Assembly (NCBI RefSeq): GCF_900302495.1
Contig: NZ_OMKW01000001.1
Location: 806,001 to 870,000 of the forward strand
Direction: 5' to 3'
From: Pontivivens insulae
GTDB lineage: Bacteria > Pseudomonadota > Alphaproteobacteria > Rhodobacterales > Rhodobacteraceae
Length of the DNA stretch: 64,000 nt
The notes beneath the pieces are model-generated. The model ran no database searches. It saw only the letters and a program-made list of their open reading frames with translations, and was not told the DNA's origin. The position numbers were made by a program, and so were the translations under genes. This document shows positions 17,345 through 25,652 of the stretch, in pieces. The number at the start of each line of letters is the position of its first letter. Position 1 is the first letter of the stretch.

Positions 17345-18961
17345 ATGACCGTCCAGGAGGCTGATTATATCGTCATCGGCGCTGGCTCTGCCGGGTGCGT
17401 TTTGGCCAATCGTCTCAGCGCTGATCCAGCGAATCGCGTTGTGTTATTGGAAGCCGGTGGACGAGACTGGAATCCTTGGATCCACATCCCGGTTGGCTAC
17501 TTCAAGACAATGCACAATCCGTCTGTGGACTGGTGTTACAAGACCGAACCCGATCCCGGCCTCAATGGGCGGCGCCTCGATTGGCCGCGCGGCAAGGTGC
17601 TGGGCGGTTCTTCATCATTGAACGGTCTTCTCTATGTGCGCGGCCAGGCGGAAGATTATGACCGCTGGCGGCAAATGGGCAATTCGGGTTGGGCTTGGGA
17701 AGATGTCCTGCCGCTCTTCAAACGTGCTGAGGATCAGGAGCGTGGTGAAGACGAGTACCACGGTGTCGGTGGTCCACTTTCAGTCTCGAACATGCGCATT
17801 CAACGTCCCATTTGTGACGCTTGGGTCGCGGCGGCACAGGCCGCCGGGTATCCCTTCAATCCTGACTATAATGGTGCTGAGCAAGAGGGGGTCGGCTATT
17901 TCCAGCTGACCACCCGCAATGGTCGACGCTGTTCGGCCGCTGTCGCGTATCTCAATCCGGCGCGCAGCCGCGACAACCTTGAGATCATAACAAACGCACA
18001 GGTTCAGAAAATCGAGCTGGATGGCCGACGTGCCAGCGCGGTGGTCTGGCGGGACAAGTCCGGTGCGTTGCAAAAAATCAAGGCACGGCGGGAAATCGTG
18101 CTGAGTTCCGGTGCGATCGGATCACCCCAAATCTTGATGCTGTCGGGCATCGGTGACGCAGATCATCTGCGCGACAATGGTATCTCGCCGCTTCACGATC
18201 TTCAGGGTGTTGGCAAGAACCTTCAGGATCACCTACAGGCGCGTCTGGTTTACAAATGCAATGAGCCTACGCTGAATGATGAAGTTCGCTCGCTCCTCAA
18301 TCAGGCGCGGATCGCATTAAAATATGCGATGTTCCGTGCCGGGCCGATGACGATGGCAGCCAGCCTGGCCACAGGGTTCATGAAGACGTCGCCGGATGTT
18401 GCGACCCCGGATATTCAATTCCACGTACAGCCATGGTCTGCGGACAGTCCGGGCGAGGGCGTGCATCCATTCTCGGCCTTTACCATGTCGGTCTGTCAGC
18501 TTCGGCCTGAAAGCCGTGGAGAGATCAAGCTCTCGGGCCCTGATCCGATGGCCTATCCAAAGATCCATCCGAACTACCTGGCGACCGAGACGGATTGCCG
18601 GACGATCGTTGAAGGGGTGAACATCGCCCGCCGCATCGCCCGACATGCGCCGCTCGATTCGAAGATTGCAGAGGAGTTCCGGCCCACCGCTGCACTCTCC
18701 ATGGATGACTACGAAGGCACGCTCGATTGGGCGCGCAACAACTCGTCCTCGATCTATCACCCGACAGGTACGTGTAAGATGGGGTCCGGTCCCGGAGCCG
18801 TTGTAGATGAGCGTTTGCGCGTGCACGGGATCGACGGTCTACGGGTCGCCGATTGCTCGATCATGCCCGAGATCGTGTCAGGAAATACTAATGCACCGGC
18901 CATCATGATCGGTGAAAAAGCGAGTGATCTCATGCTCGAAGATGCTCGCGTCCCGGCCTGA
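17345..18961 (+). CDS. iseJ: GMC-family FAD alcohol dehydrogenase, probable isethionate dehydrogenase
   Basis: 538 residues from ATG 17345, the start with a purine-rich site upstream (GTGAAGG). VIGAGSAGC near residues 10-16 is the FAD-binding dinucleotide fold. The GMC signatures follow (WPRGKVLGGSSSLNGLLYVRG, then SSGAIGSPQILMLSGIG), and the catalytic His region SSIYHPTGTCKMG lies near residue 470. Such enzymes oxidise primary alcohols such as choline. Here the next gene is xsc, which consumes sulfoacetaldehyde, and the divergent genes are TRAP plus IclR. That is the composition of described isethionate clusters, where IseJ is a choline-dehydrogenase-like enzyme. No cytochrome partner is visible. 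Choline or another alcohol remains possible. Confidence 0.8.
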   Translation: MTVQEADYIVIGAGSAGCVLANRLSADPANRVVLLEAGGRDWNPWIHIPVGYFKTMHNPSVDWCYKTEPDPGLNGRRLDWPRGKVLGGSSSLNGLLYVRGQAEDYDRWRQMGNSGWAWEDVLPLFKRAEDQERGEDEYHGVGGPLSVSNMRIQRPICDAWVAAAQAAGYPFNPDYNGAEQEGVGYFQLTTRNGRRCSAAVAYLNPARSRDNLEIITNAQVQKIELDGRRASAVVWRDKSGALQKIKARREIVLSSGAIGSPQILMLSGIGDADHLRDNGISPLHDLQGVGKNLQDHLQARLVYKCNEPTLNDEVRSLLNQARIALKYAMFRAGPMTMAASLATGFMKTSPDVATPDIQFHVQPWSADSPGEGVHPFSAFTMSVCQLRPESRGEIKLSGPDPMAYPKIHPNYLATETDCRTIVEGVNIARRIARHAPLDSKIAEEFRPTAALSMDDYEGTLDWARNNSSSIYHPTGTCKMGSGPGAVVDERLRVHGIDGLRVADCSIMPEIVSGNTNAPAIMIGEKASDLMLEDARVPA

Positions 18962-19096
18962 TTTGTCTGGCCTTATGCCTAATCGCGTCTGGCCCTACCG
19001 GGCGGCGCACCAAAATACTCTTGATCCGGCAAGACTGATCCAGCCGGATTTCTCGAACACCGTGTTGCCCTCGGCGCACCTGCAAGGAGATTTGCT

Positions 19097-20875
19097 ATGA
19101 AAATGACGACCGAAGAAGCCTTCGTGAAGGTTCTACAGATGCACGGCATCGACAATGCGTTCGGGATCATCGGCTCGGCCATGATGCCGATCTCCGATCT
19201 GTTCCCTGCTGCGGGCATCAAGTTCTGGGACTGTGCGCACGAAACCTCGGGCGGCATGGTCGCTGATGGCTACACCCGCGCATCGGGCAAGATGTCCATG
19301 GCGATTGCTCAGAACGGTCCAGGCATCACCAACTTCGTGACGCCGGTTAAAACCGCATACTGGAACCATACCCCGATGCTGCTGGTCACGCCGCAGGCGG
19401 CCAACAAAACCATCGGTCAGGGTGGCTTCCAGGAAATCGAGCAGATGAAACTGTTCGAAGACATGGTCTGCTATCAGGAAGAGGTTCGCGACCCGTCCCG
19501 TATGGCCGAAGTCCTCAACCGCGTGATCGAGAAAGCATGGCGCGGCTGCGCGCCCGCTCAGATCAACATCCCGCGTGACTACTGGACGCAGGTCATCGAC
19601 ATCGAACTGCCGCAGATCGTGCGCCTTGAGCGTCCGCAAGGTGGTCGCGCCGCTGTCGCAGAGGCCGCAAAACTGCTGTCCGACGCGAAGTTCCCGGTCA
19701 TCCTGAATGGTGCTGGTGTTGTGATCGGCGGTGCCATCGACGCGTCCGCCGCACTGGCTGAGCGCCTCGACGCGCCGGTTTGCTGTGGTTACCAGCACAA
19801 CGACGCGTTCCCGGGCTCCCACCCGCTGTCCGTTGGCCCGCTCGGCTATAACGGCTCCAAGGCCGCCATGGAGCTGATCGCGAAGGCCGACGTCGTCCTC
19901 GCGCTCGGAACACGCCTCAATCCGTTCTCCACCCTGCCGGGCTATGGCATCGACTACTGGCCCAAGGATGCGAAGATCATTCAGGTTGATATCAACTCTG
20001 ATCGCATCGGCCTGACCAAAAAGGTCTCCGTTGGCATTCAGGGCGACGCAAAGACTGTTGCAGAGGACATCCTTGCACAGCTCGACGCAACTGCCGGTGA
20101 CGAAGGCCGTGAGGAGCGTAAGAACCTCATCGCGACAACGAAGTCCAGCTGGCTGCAGACCCTGTCCTCCATGGATCATGAGGATGACGATCCGGGCACC
20201 AACTGGAACGAGCGTGCGCGTGACCGTCAGCCCGACCGTATGTCCCCGCGCATGGCATGGCGTGCGATCCAGGCGGCACTGCCGAAAGAGGCGATCATCT
20301 CCTCTGACATCGGCAACAACTGCGCCATCGGCAACGCCTACCCGACCTTTGAGGCCGGACGTAAGTACCTCGCCCCTGGTCTCTTCGGCCCCTGCGGCTA
20401 TGGCCTGCCCGCGATCCTCGGCGCTAAAATTGGCTGCCCGGACGTCCCGGTTGTCGGTTTTGCAGGTGACGGTGCTTTCGGTATCTCCATGAACGAGATG
20501 ACGGCTTGTGGCCGTGGTGACTGGCCCGCGATCACCATGATCATCTTCCGCAACTACCAGTGGGGCGCGGAGAAGCGGAACACGACTCTGTGGTTCGAAG
20601 ACAACTTCGTCGGTACCGAACTGAACGAAGGCGTGAACTACGCCAAAGTTGCGGACGCGTGCGGCCTGAAAGGCGTGCAGGTGCGCAGCATGGATCAGCT
20701 AACCGACGCGCTGAACACCGCCGTGAAGGAGCAAATGGACGACAACGTCACGACCTTCATCGAGGTTGTTCTGAACCAGGAGCTGGGTGAGCCGTTCCGT
20801 CGTGACGCGATGAAGAAGCCGGTATCTGTCGCGCCGATCAACGCATCCGACATGCGCCCTCAGCAGATCGCCTAA
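19097..20875 (+). CDS. xsc: Sulfoacetaldehyde acetyltransferase
   Basis: 592 residues. A ThDP enzyme: the N-terminal PYR domain has GIIGSAMMPISDLFPAAGIKFWDCAHE, the mid FAD-like domain is present, and the C-terminal PP domain carries the GDGAFGISMNEMTACGRGDWPAITMIIFRN cofactor motif. The sequence from residue 1 reads like characterised Xsc. It converts sulfoacetaldehyde plus phosphate into acetyl phosphate and sulfite in the cytoplasm. AAGGAG is seven bases before the ATG (19084-19089). Codon use is strongly biased towards C/G-ending codons, consistent with high expression when induced. The following pta consumes its product. Confidence 0.96.
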   Translation: MKMTTEEAFVKVLQMHGIDNAFGIIGSAMMPISDLFPAAGIKFWDCAHETSGGMVADGYTRASGKMSMAIAQNGPGITNFVTPVKTAYWNHTPMLLVTPQAANKTIGQGGFQEIEQMKLFEDMVCYQEEVRDPSRMAEVLNRVIEKAWRGCAPAQINIPRDYWTQVIDIELPQIVRLERPQGGRAAVAEAAKLLSDAKFPVILNGAGVVIGGAIDASAALAERLDAPVCCGYQHNDAFPGSHPLSVGPLGYNGSKAAMELIAKADVVLALGTRLNPFSTLPGYGIDYWPKDAKIIQVDINSDRIGLTKKVSVGIQGDAKTVAEDILAQLDATAGDEGREERKNLIATTKSSWLQTLSSMDHEDDDPGTNWNERARDRQPDRMSPRMAWRAIQAALPKEAIISSDIGNNCAIGNAYPTFEAGRKYLAPGLFGPCGYGLPAILGAKIGCPDVPVVGFAGDGAFGISMNEMTACGRGDWPAITMIIFRNYQWGAEKRNTTLWFEDNFVGTELNEGVNYAKVADACGLKGVQVRSMDQLTDALNTAVKEQMDDNVTTFIEVVLNQELGEPFRRDAMKKPVSVAPINASDMRPQQIA

Positions 20876-20886
20876 GCAAACAGATT

Positions 20887-20915
20887 GAGGCGCCCCTTTC
20901 CATCTGGGGCGCCTC
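20887..20915 (+). terminator. Strong hairpin after xsc (partial terminator)
   Basis: Perfect 10-bp stem GAGGCGCCCC/GGGGCGCCTC with a 9-nt loop, in the 81-bp gap between xsc and the exporter gene. No T-tract follows, so it may reduce rather than stop read-through, giving more xsc than exporter and pta message. Confidence 0.6.
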
Positions 20916-20956
20916 AGCTATGACAAGTCCTTTCTGAGACTTATCCGGAGCGGACT

Positions 20957-22003
20957 ATGACTGACCAACCCAATCCCGCCACAATGACACTACCTGACCG
21001 CGCCCGCGCGTTCTTCAAGGTAAACGGTCAAGGGTTTGCGGTTGCCACCATGGTTGCCATCGTCGCTCAATTTCTGTCGGAGCATTACGGTGCGCCGGCT
21101 ATGCTCATGGCCCTGCTATTGGGGCTCGCCTTTCATTTCCTCGCTGAATCAGGCCCGTGTGTCGCGGGCGTTGCCTTCACCTCAAAGACGGTCTTGCGTA
21201 TCGGTGTCGCCCTTCTGGGGGTACGGATTTCCGTCGATCAGATCATCGAGCTGGGGTGGGAGATGATCGCGATGATCATCGCCGGTGTCGCCCTGACTAT
21301 TGTTTTTGGACTTCTCAGCTCGCGCCTTGTTGGCCGGGGCTGGCGCCTGGGTCTGTTGACCGGGGGCGCAGTTGCGATCTGTGGTGCTTCGGCTGCAATG
21401 GCAATTGCCGCTGTTTTGCCAAAGGATGAAAAATCCGAGCAGAACCTGATCTTTACGGTGCTCGGTGTCACGATCCTCAGCACTGTTGCGATGGTCCTTT
21501 ATCCCATCATCACGCAATGGTTCGGCCTCGACTATGTGCAAAGCGGTATCTTCCTCGGCGGTACGATCCATGATGTTGCGCAAGTTGTTGGCGCAGGCTT
21601 CTCCGTCTCAGAGGAAACGGGGGACACCGCGACCCTTGTTAAGCTGATGCGGGTCACCATGCTTGCGCCGGTCGTGTTGATCTTCGCACTCTCCATCCGC
21701 GCCTTTACGGACAGCAAGGATGATGATGGAGAGCGTCCGCCGCTGCTTCCGTTTTTCGTGATCATGTTCCTGGTGCTGGCTGCATTCAATTCACTTGGCC
21801 TCGTGCCGGGCGCTGTTCAGGGGATCATCAGTGACATCAGCCGTTGGGCTCTGCTCATCTCCATCGCTGCCGTTGGCATGAAAACTTCGCTCCGCATCGT
21901 GCAGGAGGTCGGCGGGCAATCCATCGTCGTGATCGTAGCGGAAACGATCTTCATCGGTGCTTTCATCCTGTGGGGCATCACCTTGTTGTCGGAGGTATCA
22001 TGA
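20957..22003 (+). CDS. YeiH/UPF0324 family putative sulfate/sulfite exporter
   Basis: 348 residues with about ten hydrophobic helices. Features of the UPF0324 (YeiH) family: ALLLGLAFHFL, TSKTVLRIGVALLGVRIS, GLLTGGAVAICGASAAMAIAAVLP and GIFLGGTIHDVAQVVGAG. The family is often annotated as a sulfate exporter. Placed between xsc and pta, the natural job is to export the toxic sulfite released by Xsc, or sulfate derived from it. The gene overlaps pta by ATGA, so the two are translationally coupled. Confidence 0.9.
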   Translation: MTDQPNPATMTLPDRARAFFKVNGQGFAVATMVAIVAQFLSEHYGAPAMLMALLLGLAFHFLAESGPCVAGVAFTSKTVLRIGVALLGVRISVDQIIELGWEMIAMIIAGVALTIVFGLLSSRLVGRGWRLGLLTGGAVAICGASAAMAIAAVLPKDEKSEQNLIFTVLGVTILSTVAMVLYPIITQWFGLDYVQSGIFLGGTIHDVAQVVGAGFSVSEETGDTATLVKLMRVTMLAPVVLIFALSIRAFTDSKDDDGERPPLLPFFVIMFLVLAAFNSLGLVPGAVQGIISDISRWALLISIAAVGMKTSLRIVQEVGGQSIVVIVAETIFIGAFILWGITLLSEVS

Positions 22004-23013
22004 GACCACTTCAGACTATCCTGGAAAACGCAGCCCGCTCCGATCGGAAAATCGTACTGAGTGAGGGCGCGGACCCACGCGTTGTTGCTGCGACCCGCGC
22101 GGCACGCGAAGCCCAAGCCGCGCGTCTGATCCTCGTCGGGGCGACGGACGAGATCGTCGAGGCCTTTGGCGGTGACCTGCCTGACGGGGTCGAGATCTAT
22201 GACCCGGAAAACGCACCGCAACGGGCGGAGTTGGCAAATGCCTATCATGAACTGCGTGCGCATAAGGGCATGACCGCCGAGAAGGCAGAGAAAGCCATGA
22301 CCGATCCGGTCACGGCTGCCGCAATGCTGGTCCGGGCGGGCTATGCCCACGGCACGCTGGGCGGGGCGGTGGCTGCAACGGCAGATATTGCACGCGCCGC
22401 GCTCCAGATCATCGGCACAGCCCCCAGCGCCAAGATGGTGTCGAGCTTCTTTCTGATGCTTCTGTGCAAGGACCATCATGCGCGGAAGGGTGCGGTGGTC
22501 TTCTCTGACGCTGGTTTGGTCGTCGATCCGGATGCGGCGGGGATGGCAGAGATTGCGCTATCTTCGTCCCGTTCATTCTCCGCGCTCACGGGTCAGACCC
22601 CACGGGTGGCCATGCTGTCCTTTTCCACGAAGGGCAGCGCACGACACCCCAATGTCAGCAAGGTAACAGAGGCGACGGCCCTCGCCAAAGCTGCGGCACC
22701 AGAGTTGATGATTGATGGAGAATTGCAGTTCGATGCCGCCTTCGTGCCATCGGTCGCAGCACGCAAGGCGCCGGACAGTGCGCTTCAGGGTGAAGCAAAT
22801 GTATTCGTCTTTCCAAACCTTGATGCCGGAAACATCGCCTACAAGATCGCACAGCGCATCGGCGGTGCCGTTGCAATTGGCCCGATCTTCCAGGGTCTGA
22901 GCATGCCAGCGAATGACCTATCGCGCGGCTGCGATGCAGAAGATATTCTTCACATGATCGCAGTGACAGCCGCGCAGGTTGACCCAGATGTTTCGGAGTG
23001 CCGCGCACTCTGA
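22000..23013 (+). CDS. pta: Phosphate acetyltransferase
   Basis: 337 residues from ATG 22000, which overlaps the exporter stop, with GGAGG just upstream. The short single-domain Pta form: ILENAARSDRKIVLSEGADPRVVAA at the N-terminus, MLLCKDHHARKGAVVFSDAGLVVDPDA in the middle and NVFVFPNLDAGNIAYKIAQRIGGA at the end. Converts the acetyl phosphate made by Xsc into acetyl-CoA. No ackA lies beside it, in line with a catabolic role in sulfonate use rather than overflow metabolism. Confidence 0.95.
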   Translation: MRPLQTILENAARSDRKIVLSEGADPRVVAATRAAREAQAARLILVGATDEIVEAFGGDLPDGVEIYDPENAPQRAELANAYHELRAHKGMTAEKAEKAMTDPVTAAAMLVRAGYAHGTLGGAVAATADIARAALQIIGTAPSAKMVSSFFLMLLCKDHHARKGAVVFSDAGLVVDPDAAGMAEIALSSSRSFSALTGQTPRVAMLSFSTKGSARHPNVSKVTEATALAKAAAPELMIDGELQFDAAFVPSVAARKAPDSALQGEANVFVFPNLDAGNIAYKIAQRIGGAVAIGPIFQGLSMPANDLSRGCDAEDILHMIAVTAAQVDPDVSECRAL

Positions 23014-23064
23014 CGCTGCCGGATGCGCCTTGACCTCCGGCACGGGGTCGGGTCGCATATCCAC

Positions 23065-23583
23065 ATGATCAACATCGTATCTCTCGATCCCGACAAAGAC
23101 CTGATGCGGGTCGCCGATCTGTTTGATCGGGCCGGCGACTATATCCGTCTGGAGACCGGCCGCGATCCGGATATCGACTATGCAAGAGAAGCGATGGTCG
23201 AGGCGCCACCGCAAGTGCCACCCGAGGATATTCATCTTTTTGGTCTGGAGCGGACGGACCACGAATTGGCCGGTTTCGTTGGATGTCTCACGGGTCACTA
23301 CGAGCCGAATGAGTGGTACATTGGTCTCTTGCTATTGGATCCGGCGGTGCGCGGTATGGGTTTGGGGCGACTTGCCCTCCGCCATATCATTCAGCTTGCG
23401 CGCAACGCCAAAGGAACGGTTCTGCGCATCGCTGTGTTAGAGGCCAACCCGGCCGGGCGCCGCTTCTGGGAGCGTGAGGGTTTCGTTCACGAACGCACGG
23501 TCCCGGCTGATCCCGATGGTGACGGTCACATTCGCCACGTAATGCGATGCAATCTGGAAAAGGACCTCTTGGCTTATGGTTGA
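23065..23583 (+). CDS. GNAT family N-acetyltransferase
   Basis: 172 residues from ATG 23065; ATG 23023 would add 14 residues with no clear site for either. GNAT core: beta strand WYIGLLLLDPAVRGMGLGRLALRHIIQLA is motif A with the acetyl-CoA pyrophosphate-binding RGMGLG, followed by IAVLEANPAGRRFWEREGF (motif B). Substrate unknown. Its stop overlaps the start of the P1 peptidase by 8 bp, so the two are probably cotranscribed, possibly as a read-through tail of the sulfonate operon. Confidence 0.82.
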   Translation: MINIVSLDPDKDLMRVADLFDRAGDYIRLETGRDPDIDYAREAMVEAPPQVPPEDIHLFGLERTDHELAGFVGCLTGHYEPNEWYIGLLLLDPAVRGMGLGRLALRHIIQLARNAKGTVLRIAVLEANPAGRRFWEREGFVHERTVPADPDGDGHIRHVMRCNLEKDLLAYG

Positions 23584-24580
23584 CTACACGCCCGGCCCCC
23601 AAAATGGGATCACAGATGTTTCCGGCCTTAGGGTCGGTCATGCTCAGAACGCAGAACTGAAGTCAGGTGTAACGGTCTTGGTCGCAGACAAACCGTTTGT
23701 CTGCGGCGTGCACGTCATGGGCGGCGCACCGGGCACGCGAGAGACTGATCTGCTCGCCCCCGACAAGTCCGTGCACGCGGTCGACGCGCTTGTGTTATCT
23801 GGCGGGTCAGCTTTTGGGCTGGATGCGGCATCCGGAGTTATGGACCGGCTTGCACAACAGGGGCGCGGCTTTGCTGTAGGGCCAGCACGGGTGCCCATTG
23901 TCCCGGCGGCGATCCTGTTTGACTTGATTAATGGCGGGGAAAAGAACTGGGACGTGAACCCGTATCGCGCACTTGGGGTTGAGGCACTGGATGCAGCGAC
24001 GGAAAGGCCGGCAATCGGAACAGTCGGCAGCGGCATGGGCGCAATCGCAGGCCACATCAAAGGCGGGTTTGGAATGGCGTCTTTGCACCTGCCGGATGGT
24101 GTGATCGTGGCGGCAATGGTCGCCGTCAACTCTCTCGGATCGGTGCTCAGCTCTGGTCGCCATTTCTGGGCAGCCCCCTTCGAACAGGAGAATGAGTTTG
24201 GAGGTCTGGGGACCGCACCACCGCCAAGCTTGGCAGATACCTTCCGCACGAAGGCAGAGTTGTTCAAGCGTGCGTTGGGCCAAGGCCAGAATACGACGAT
24301 TGCAGCTGTCGCCACCAATGCAATTCTGGATAAGGCAGGATGTACGCGCCTTGCCACAGCGGCGCATGATGGGTTCGCGCGGGCAATCGTTCCGGCCCAT
24401 ACGCCAATGGATGGAGACTTGATTTTCGGCGTATCGACAGCCGAGCGGTCTTGCACCGATACGTCACTTTTGGGGCACGCGGCGGCGATCTGCCTTGCCC
24501 GCGCAATTGCCCGTGGTGTTTACGCAGCAACACCAGCAGCGAACGATATTGCCCCCTGCTGGAGTGCGTTAGGGGCTTAG
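23576..24580 (+). CDS. P1 (S58) family peptidase, DmpA-like aminopeptidase
   Basis: 334 residues. Hallmarks of the DmpA/P1 family: NGITDVSGLRVGHAQ at the start, GAPGTRETDLL, ALVLSGGSAFGLDAASGVMDRL, and MVAVNSLGSVL, where autocatalytic cleavage before a Ser/Thr nucleophile occurs in DmpA relatives. These N-terminal-nucleophile enzymes remove N-terminal residues from small peptides or amides, sometimes D-amino acid or beta-amino acid substrates. The real substrate cannot be predicted. Overlaps the GNAT gene, suggesting coupled expression. Confidence 0.85.
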   Translation: MVDYTPGPQNGITDVSGLRVGHAQNAELKSGVTVLVADKPFVCGVHVMGGAPGTRETDLLAPDKSVHAVDALVLSGGSAFGLDAASGVMDRLAQQGRGFAVGPARVPIVPAAILFDLINGGEKNWDVNPYRALGVEALDAATERPAIGTVGSGMGAIAGHIKGGFGMASLHLPDGVIVAAMVAVNSLGSVLSSGRHFWAAPFEQENEFGGLGTAPPPSLADTFRTKAELFKRALGQGQNTTIAAVATNAILDKAGCTRLATAAHDGFARAIVPAHTPMDGDLIFGVSTAERSCTDTSLLGHAAAICLARAIARGVYAATPAANDIAPCWSALGA

Positions 24581-24705
24581 TTCGTCACGGCGTTCTCAAG
24601 GGCACGTCCGCCATCTTGCACGTCTTGGCCCACACCTTGGATCGTGTTGCATGCAGCAAGGGCGAGCAGCGCGGCCCCAATCAATCCGAGCTTTGCGTAG
24701 GTCAT
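24577..24705 (-). CDS. Entericidin-like small lipoprotein
   Basis: 42 residues, starting at ATG 24705 with AAGGAG seven bases before it. A lipoprotein signal ends in LALAAC (Cys19), followed by NTIQGVGQDVQDGGRALENAV, the compact Gly/Gln/Asp-rich body of the entericidin A/B family. Membrane-anchored and stress-related in other bacteria; it has been proposed to act in toxin-antidote fashion in E. coli. It lies 26 bp after the ecfG stop on the same strand, so it may belong to the general stress response. Its stop codon overlaps the convergent peptidase stop. Confidence 0.85.
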   Translation of the reverse strand: MTYAKLGLIGAALLALAACNTIQGVGQDVQDGGRALENAVTN

Positions 24706-24731
24706 CGTAAATCTCCTTCGGTTGGATGGTC

Positions 24732-25277
24732 TTAGGTGGATGCCTCGATCATGGCTGCGAGGGTCGTTCCCTCCGTCCGGCCATGCTCATCATCGTTCAA
24801 GTGAAGAAGGTCAGTCAGGCGCCCGCGTGCGCGGTTCACCCGACTTTTGACCGTGCCGACCGCACAGTCACAGATTTCTGCTGCCTCTTCATAGGTCATG
24901 CCCGCTGCACCCACCAGCATCAGCGCCTCACGCTGATCGGAGGGCAGTGTGTCAAAGGCGCGCCTGAAATCGGCGAGGTCCATCACGCCGTCCTGCGCGG
25001 GCTTTTGGCTGAGACTGTCCTGATAGGCGCCGTCCACATCCTCCACTTCCCATTTCTGCTTGCGTTTCATGGAGTAGAAGGTGTTGCGCAAGATGGTGAA
25101 CATCCAAGCGCGCATCGACGTGCCAGGCTGGAACTTGTCCTGATTGGAAAGGGCCTTGACCATGGAGTCCTGCACCAGATCATCGGCGCGGGCATTGTCG
25201 CGTGTCAGCGATTTTCCGAATGCGCGAAGATCCGGGACCAGCGATACGAGTTCTTCCTCAAAGCTCATTTCACTCAT
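24732..25277 (-). CDS. ecfG: ECF sigma factor, EcfG (general stress response)
   Basis: 181 residues from ATG 25277. Region sigma2 is LVPDLRAFGKSLTRDNARADDLVQDSMVKAL (near 11-42) and region sigma4 is LPSDQREALMLVGAAGMTYEEAAEICDCAVGTVKSRVNRARGRL (near 112-155). It is of EcfG (ECF15) type by its context: the start overlaps the nepR stop (ATGAGTGA) and phyR is divergent. It directs RNA polymerase to GGAAC-type promoters once NepR is removed by PhyR. A much longer upstream frame is an artefact running through nepR. Confidence 0.92.
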   Translation of the reverse strand: MSEMSFEEELVSLVPDLRAFGKSLTRDNARADDLVQDSMVKALSNQDKFQPGTSMRAWMFTILRNTFYSMKRKQKWEVEDVDGAYQDSLSQKPAQDGVMDLADFRRAFDTLPSDQREALMLVGAAGMTYEEAAEICDCAVGTVKSRVNRARGRLTDLLHLNDDEHGRTEGTTLAAMIEAST

Positions 25278-25428
25278 CTGATGCCTTCCCCTTTGCGCGG
25301 AGTTGCTCGACGAGCGCTGCCAATTTGTCGGACATGGGCGCCTGCATATCATCCTCGAAGACGCGTTTGAGATGTGACTCAATGCGCGTCTCGGCATTTT
25401 CTGCAGCGCCCTGCTTCTCCTTCGACAT
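25270..25428 (-). CDS. nepR: Anti-sigma factor NepR
   Basis: 52 residues from ATG 25428, preceded by AAGGGGAG. The sequence runs MSKEKQGAAENAETRIESHL then KRVFEDDMQAPMSDKLAALVEQL, which matches the two-helix NepR core (the IESHLKRVFED and P-x-x-x-LxxLxxxL pattern). It holds EcfG inactive until phosphorylated PhyR titrates it by mimicking the sigma factor. Its stop overlaps the ecfG start, so sigma and anti-sigma are coupled. Too short to be found by length-based gene prediction. Confidence 0.9.
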   Translation of the reverse strand: MSKEKQGAAENAETRIESHLKRVFEDDMQAPMSDKLAALVEQLRAKGKASDE

Positions 25429-25574
25429 TCGTAACTCCCCTTAGGCGGCAATCGATTTTCAACCTGGGTCGGTGAACGGAAAAATCTACAGCGTGGCTTT
25501 GGTTCACCGGACCAAAATGAAGATCTTTTTCGCAAAGGCGGCATTTGACCCCTTAACCCGCCGCTCTACCCTAC

Positions 25575-25599
25575 AACTCAACAGGGGCGGAAACGTTCC
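25575..25599 (-). promoter_or_regulatory. Candidate EcfG-dependent promoter of nepR-ecfG
   Basis: On the minus strand GGAAC (25599-25595) is followed after 17 bases by GTT (25577-25575). This fits the alphaproteobacterial general-stress consensus GGAAC-N16/17-CGTT with one mismatch (AGTT). It points towards nepR with a predicted leader near 140 nt. EcfG autoregulation through such a promoter is the known pattern. Confidence 0.7.
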
Positions 25600-25652
25600 G
25601 TACCCAATGCGCCTTTGTGGCGAAATGCTCATAAGGAATGAGAAGGATGACT

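Noticed and set aside
21844-21999. Upstream extension of pta inside the exporter gene
   Set aside because: It is the wrong phase of the exporter coding sequence; the ATG at 22000 has a ribosome-binding site and the correct family N-terminus.
17345-23013. Taurine degradation cluster
   Set aside because: xsc, exporter and pta also occur in taurine clusters, but no taurine transaminase, taurine dehydrogenase or TauABC gene is present and a GMC alcohol dehydrogenase precedes xsc.
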